A DNA stretch of 14,309 nt from Gp6-AA40 sp035711805. GTDB taxonomy: Bacteria > Acidobacteriota > Vicinamibacteria > Vicinamibacterales > UBA2999. The stretch spans positions 1 through 14,309 of the forward strand of contig DASTBV010000076.1 in the NCBI GenBank assembly GCA_035711805.1, given 5' to 3'. This document shows, piece after piece, positions 13,469 through 14,309 of the stretch. A program made the position numbers and the translations under genes. The stretch's first letter is position 1. Every line of letters begins with the position of its first letter. A model generated the notes under the pieces. The model ran no database searches. It was given only the letters and a program-made list of their open reading frames with translations, and had not been told where the DNA came from.

Positions 13469-14133
13469 CTGACCATTTCCTGCGCGCGGCGCTCCAGATT
13501 CGCCAACCGCTGCTCCAGCTCCACGCGCGCAGATTCCAGCTGCGCGTCGGTGGCGTCCGCGCCGACGGGCATGGGCTCACCAACAACCAGCGCCACGTTC
13601 GTGAACGGTTTCGGAATCTGAGTCCGGTCCCAGCTGCGCAGCGTCCACGCGCGTGCCGCCTCGAGGTGAAACGGCAGGATCGGATTTCCGGTGGCATGGG
13701 CGAGCCAGACGGCCCCGGGCTGCGCGCTGTGCGCCGGCCCGCGCGGTCCGTCGAGCGTGAAGCCGGCCGGCTTGCCCGCTCTCATCGCGCGGATCAGCTG
13801 CACCATCGCCCGGCGTCCGCCCCGCGTTGTCGAACCCCTGGCGGTTCCGTAGCCAAAGCGCTCGATGATTCGCGCGATCCATTCGCCGTCGAAGTTCTCG
13901 CTGGTGATGACGACGATGCCGCGGCGGCGGAAGTAGAAGGTGGCCGGGAGAATGCGGCCGTGCCAGAAGGCCATCACCGGCTGGCGCCCGGACGCGATGA
14001 TCGCGTCGTAGTGGTGCAGGCCCTCGACATGGAACCGCAGGGTCTGACCCAGAACGTTGATCAGCGGATATCCCAGGCCGGCGATGAGCGACACCTGCGC
14101 GCGCTTCCACGCGGACGCACGCCAGTCGTTCAC
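13459..14133 (-). CDS. DUF374 lysophospholipid acyltransferase family protein
   Basis: I choose GTG 14133 (MNDWRASAWKRAQVSL), which has GGGAG 5-6 nt upstream, giving 224 residues. ATG 14178 is an alternative that overlaps the ETF-QO gene; the frame continues to 14307 only as that gene's shadow. The sequence follows the DUF374 layout: a hydrophobic N-terminus (SLIAGLGYPLINVLGQ), VMAFWHGRILP with H58, VITSENFDGEWIARIIERFG, RGSTTRGGRRAM (99-110), FTLDGPRGPAH (125-135), WLAHATGNPILPF, and SWDRTQIPKPF. It resembles acyltransferases of lipid A and phospholipid synthesis at the inner membrane; the acceptor is unknown. The last four residues, VRSA, and the stop come from the adjacent palindromic repeat, so the original C-terminus may have been shortened or replaced. 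A C-terminal coiled helix (DAQLESARVELEQRLANLERRAQEM) precedes it. Confidence 0.85.
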   Translation of the reverse strand: MNDWRASAWKRAQVSLIAGLGYPLINVLGQTLRFHVEGLHHYDAIIASGRQPVMAFWHGRILPATFYFRRRGIVVITSENFDGEWIARIIERFGYGTARGSTTRGGRRAMVQLIRAMRAGKPAGFTLDGPRGPAHSAQPGAVWLAHATGNPILPFHLEAARAWTLRSWDRTQIPKPFTNVALVVGEPMPVGADATDAQLESARVELEQRLANLERRAQEMVRSA

Positions 14134-14136
14134 GCC

Positions 14137-14163
14137 AACTCCCAACTTTGGGACTTGGGAGTT
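14137..14163 (-). promoter_or_regulatory. Hairpin covering the Shine-Dalgarno of the acyltransferase gene
   Basis: AACTCCCAA (14137-14145) and TTGGGAGTT (14155-14163) are a perfect 9-bp inverted repeat with a 9-nt loop. In the minus-strand mRNA the 3' arm contains GGGAG, the Shine-Dalgarno for GTG 14133. The upstream ETF-QO gene stops at 14168, 5 nt before the hairpin. This arrangement suggests translational coupling. It could also be a remnant of a TTGGGAGTT-type repeat with no role. Confidence 0.5.
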
Positions 14164-14167
14164 CACC

Positions 14168-14309
14168 TTACATTCCATTGTATTGCGGCCCGCCGCCCCC
14201 CTCGGGCGGCACCCAGGTGATGACCTGATAGGGGTCCATGATGTCGCACGTCTTGCAGTGCACACAGTTCGACGCGTTGATCTGCAGCCTGGGCGTACCA
14301 TCCGCATCG
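14168..14309 (-). CDS. Electron transfer flavoprotein-ubiquinone oxidoreductase (3' end only)
   Basis: The minus-strand frame from 14308 is open to a TAA at 14170-14168 and gives 46 residues; the start is outside the window. The segment NASNCVHCKTCDIMDP followed by YQVITWVPPEGGGGPQYNGM is nearly identical in pattern to the C-terminus of ETF-QO. CVHCKTC supplies three of the four [4Fe-4S] ligands; the fourth lies upstream. The enzyme passes electrons from reduced ETF (fed by acyl-CoA and other dehydrogenases) to membrane quinone. The acyltransferase gene follows 34 bp after its stop (or overlaps it by 11 bp if ATG 14178 is used), so the two are probably co-transcribed. Confidence 0.95.
   Translation of the reverse strand, partial: DADGTPRLQINASNCVHCKTCDIMDPYQVITWVPPEGGGGPQYNGM

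Noticed and set aside
14134..14307. Extension of the acyltransferase gene to 14307
   Set aside because: Upstream of 14178 the DNA codes for the ETF-QO C-terminus in another frame; the extension residues have no acyltransferase homology.

Overview
This is a high-GC bacterial chromosome window, most likely from the Acidobacteriota (probably Vicinamibacteria or a relative). The clues are the Ser/Thr kinase fused to a TolB-like beta-propeller, the leuS-lptE-holA block of a lipopolysaccharide-bearing diderm, and several families of short palindromic intergenic repeats that I associate from memory with this group. No database search was possible, so the taxonomy is an inference.

Layout. (1) 1-298: 3' end of a lytic transglycosylase (+). 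(2) 449-3145: membrane-anchored PknB-type kinase with a periplasmic propeller (+), with a -10-like box 6 nt before its TTG start. (3) 3327-4211: exported protein of two tandem SnoaL/DUF4440-like domains (+). (4) 4269-4535: rpsT (+), converging on and overlapping holA by 9 bp. (5) 8673 down to 4527: leuS, lptE, holA (-), the same order as in E. coli; leuS and lptE abut, while lptE and holA are separated by 88 bp that hold a repeat hairpin. (6) 12579 down to 8763: a tight three-gene operon (-): a [2Fe-2S] subunit, a Tat-exported molybdopterin hydroxylase subunit (4-nt overlap), and a histone-deacetylase-family amidohydrolase (2-nt gap). (7) 12738-13394: DUF2306 membrane protein (+), divergent from that operon. 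(8) 14309 down to 13459: 3' end of ETF-ubiquinone oxidoreductase and a DUF374 acyltransferase (-), convergent with the DUF2306 gene across a compound palindromic repeat.

Functionally the window is mostly housekeeping (aminoacylation, LPS assembly, replication clamp loading, ribosome) with envelope and redox accessory genes. I see no phage, IS element, CRISPR array, tRNA or rRNA. The best material for a second look is non-coding: at least three unrelated palindromic or tandem repeat elements lying exactly at gene boundaries (one supplies a stop codon), a consensus -10 inside an inverted repeat at the 3' end of the amidohydrolase gene, and a hairpin that hides a Shine-Dalgarno just after an upstream stop codon. 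The hydroxylase-amidohydrolase operon is the most interesting coding unit. Two truncated edge genes (1-298 and 14168-14309) are easy to miss because their starts lie outside the window.
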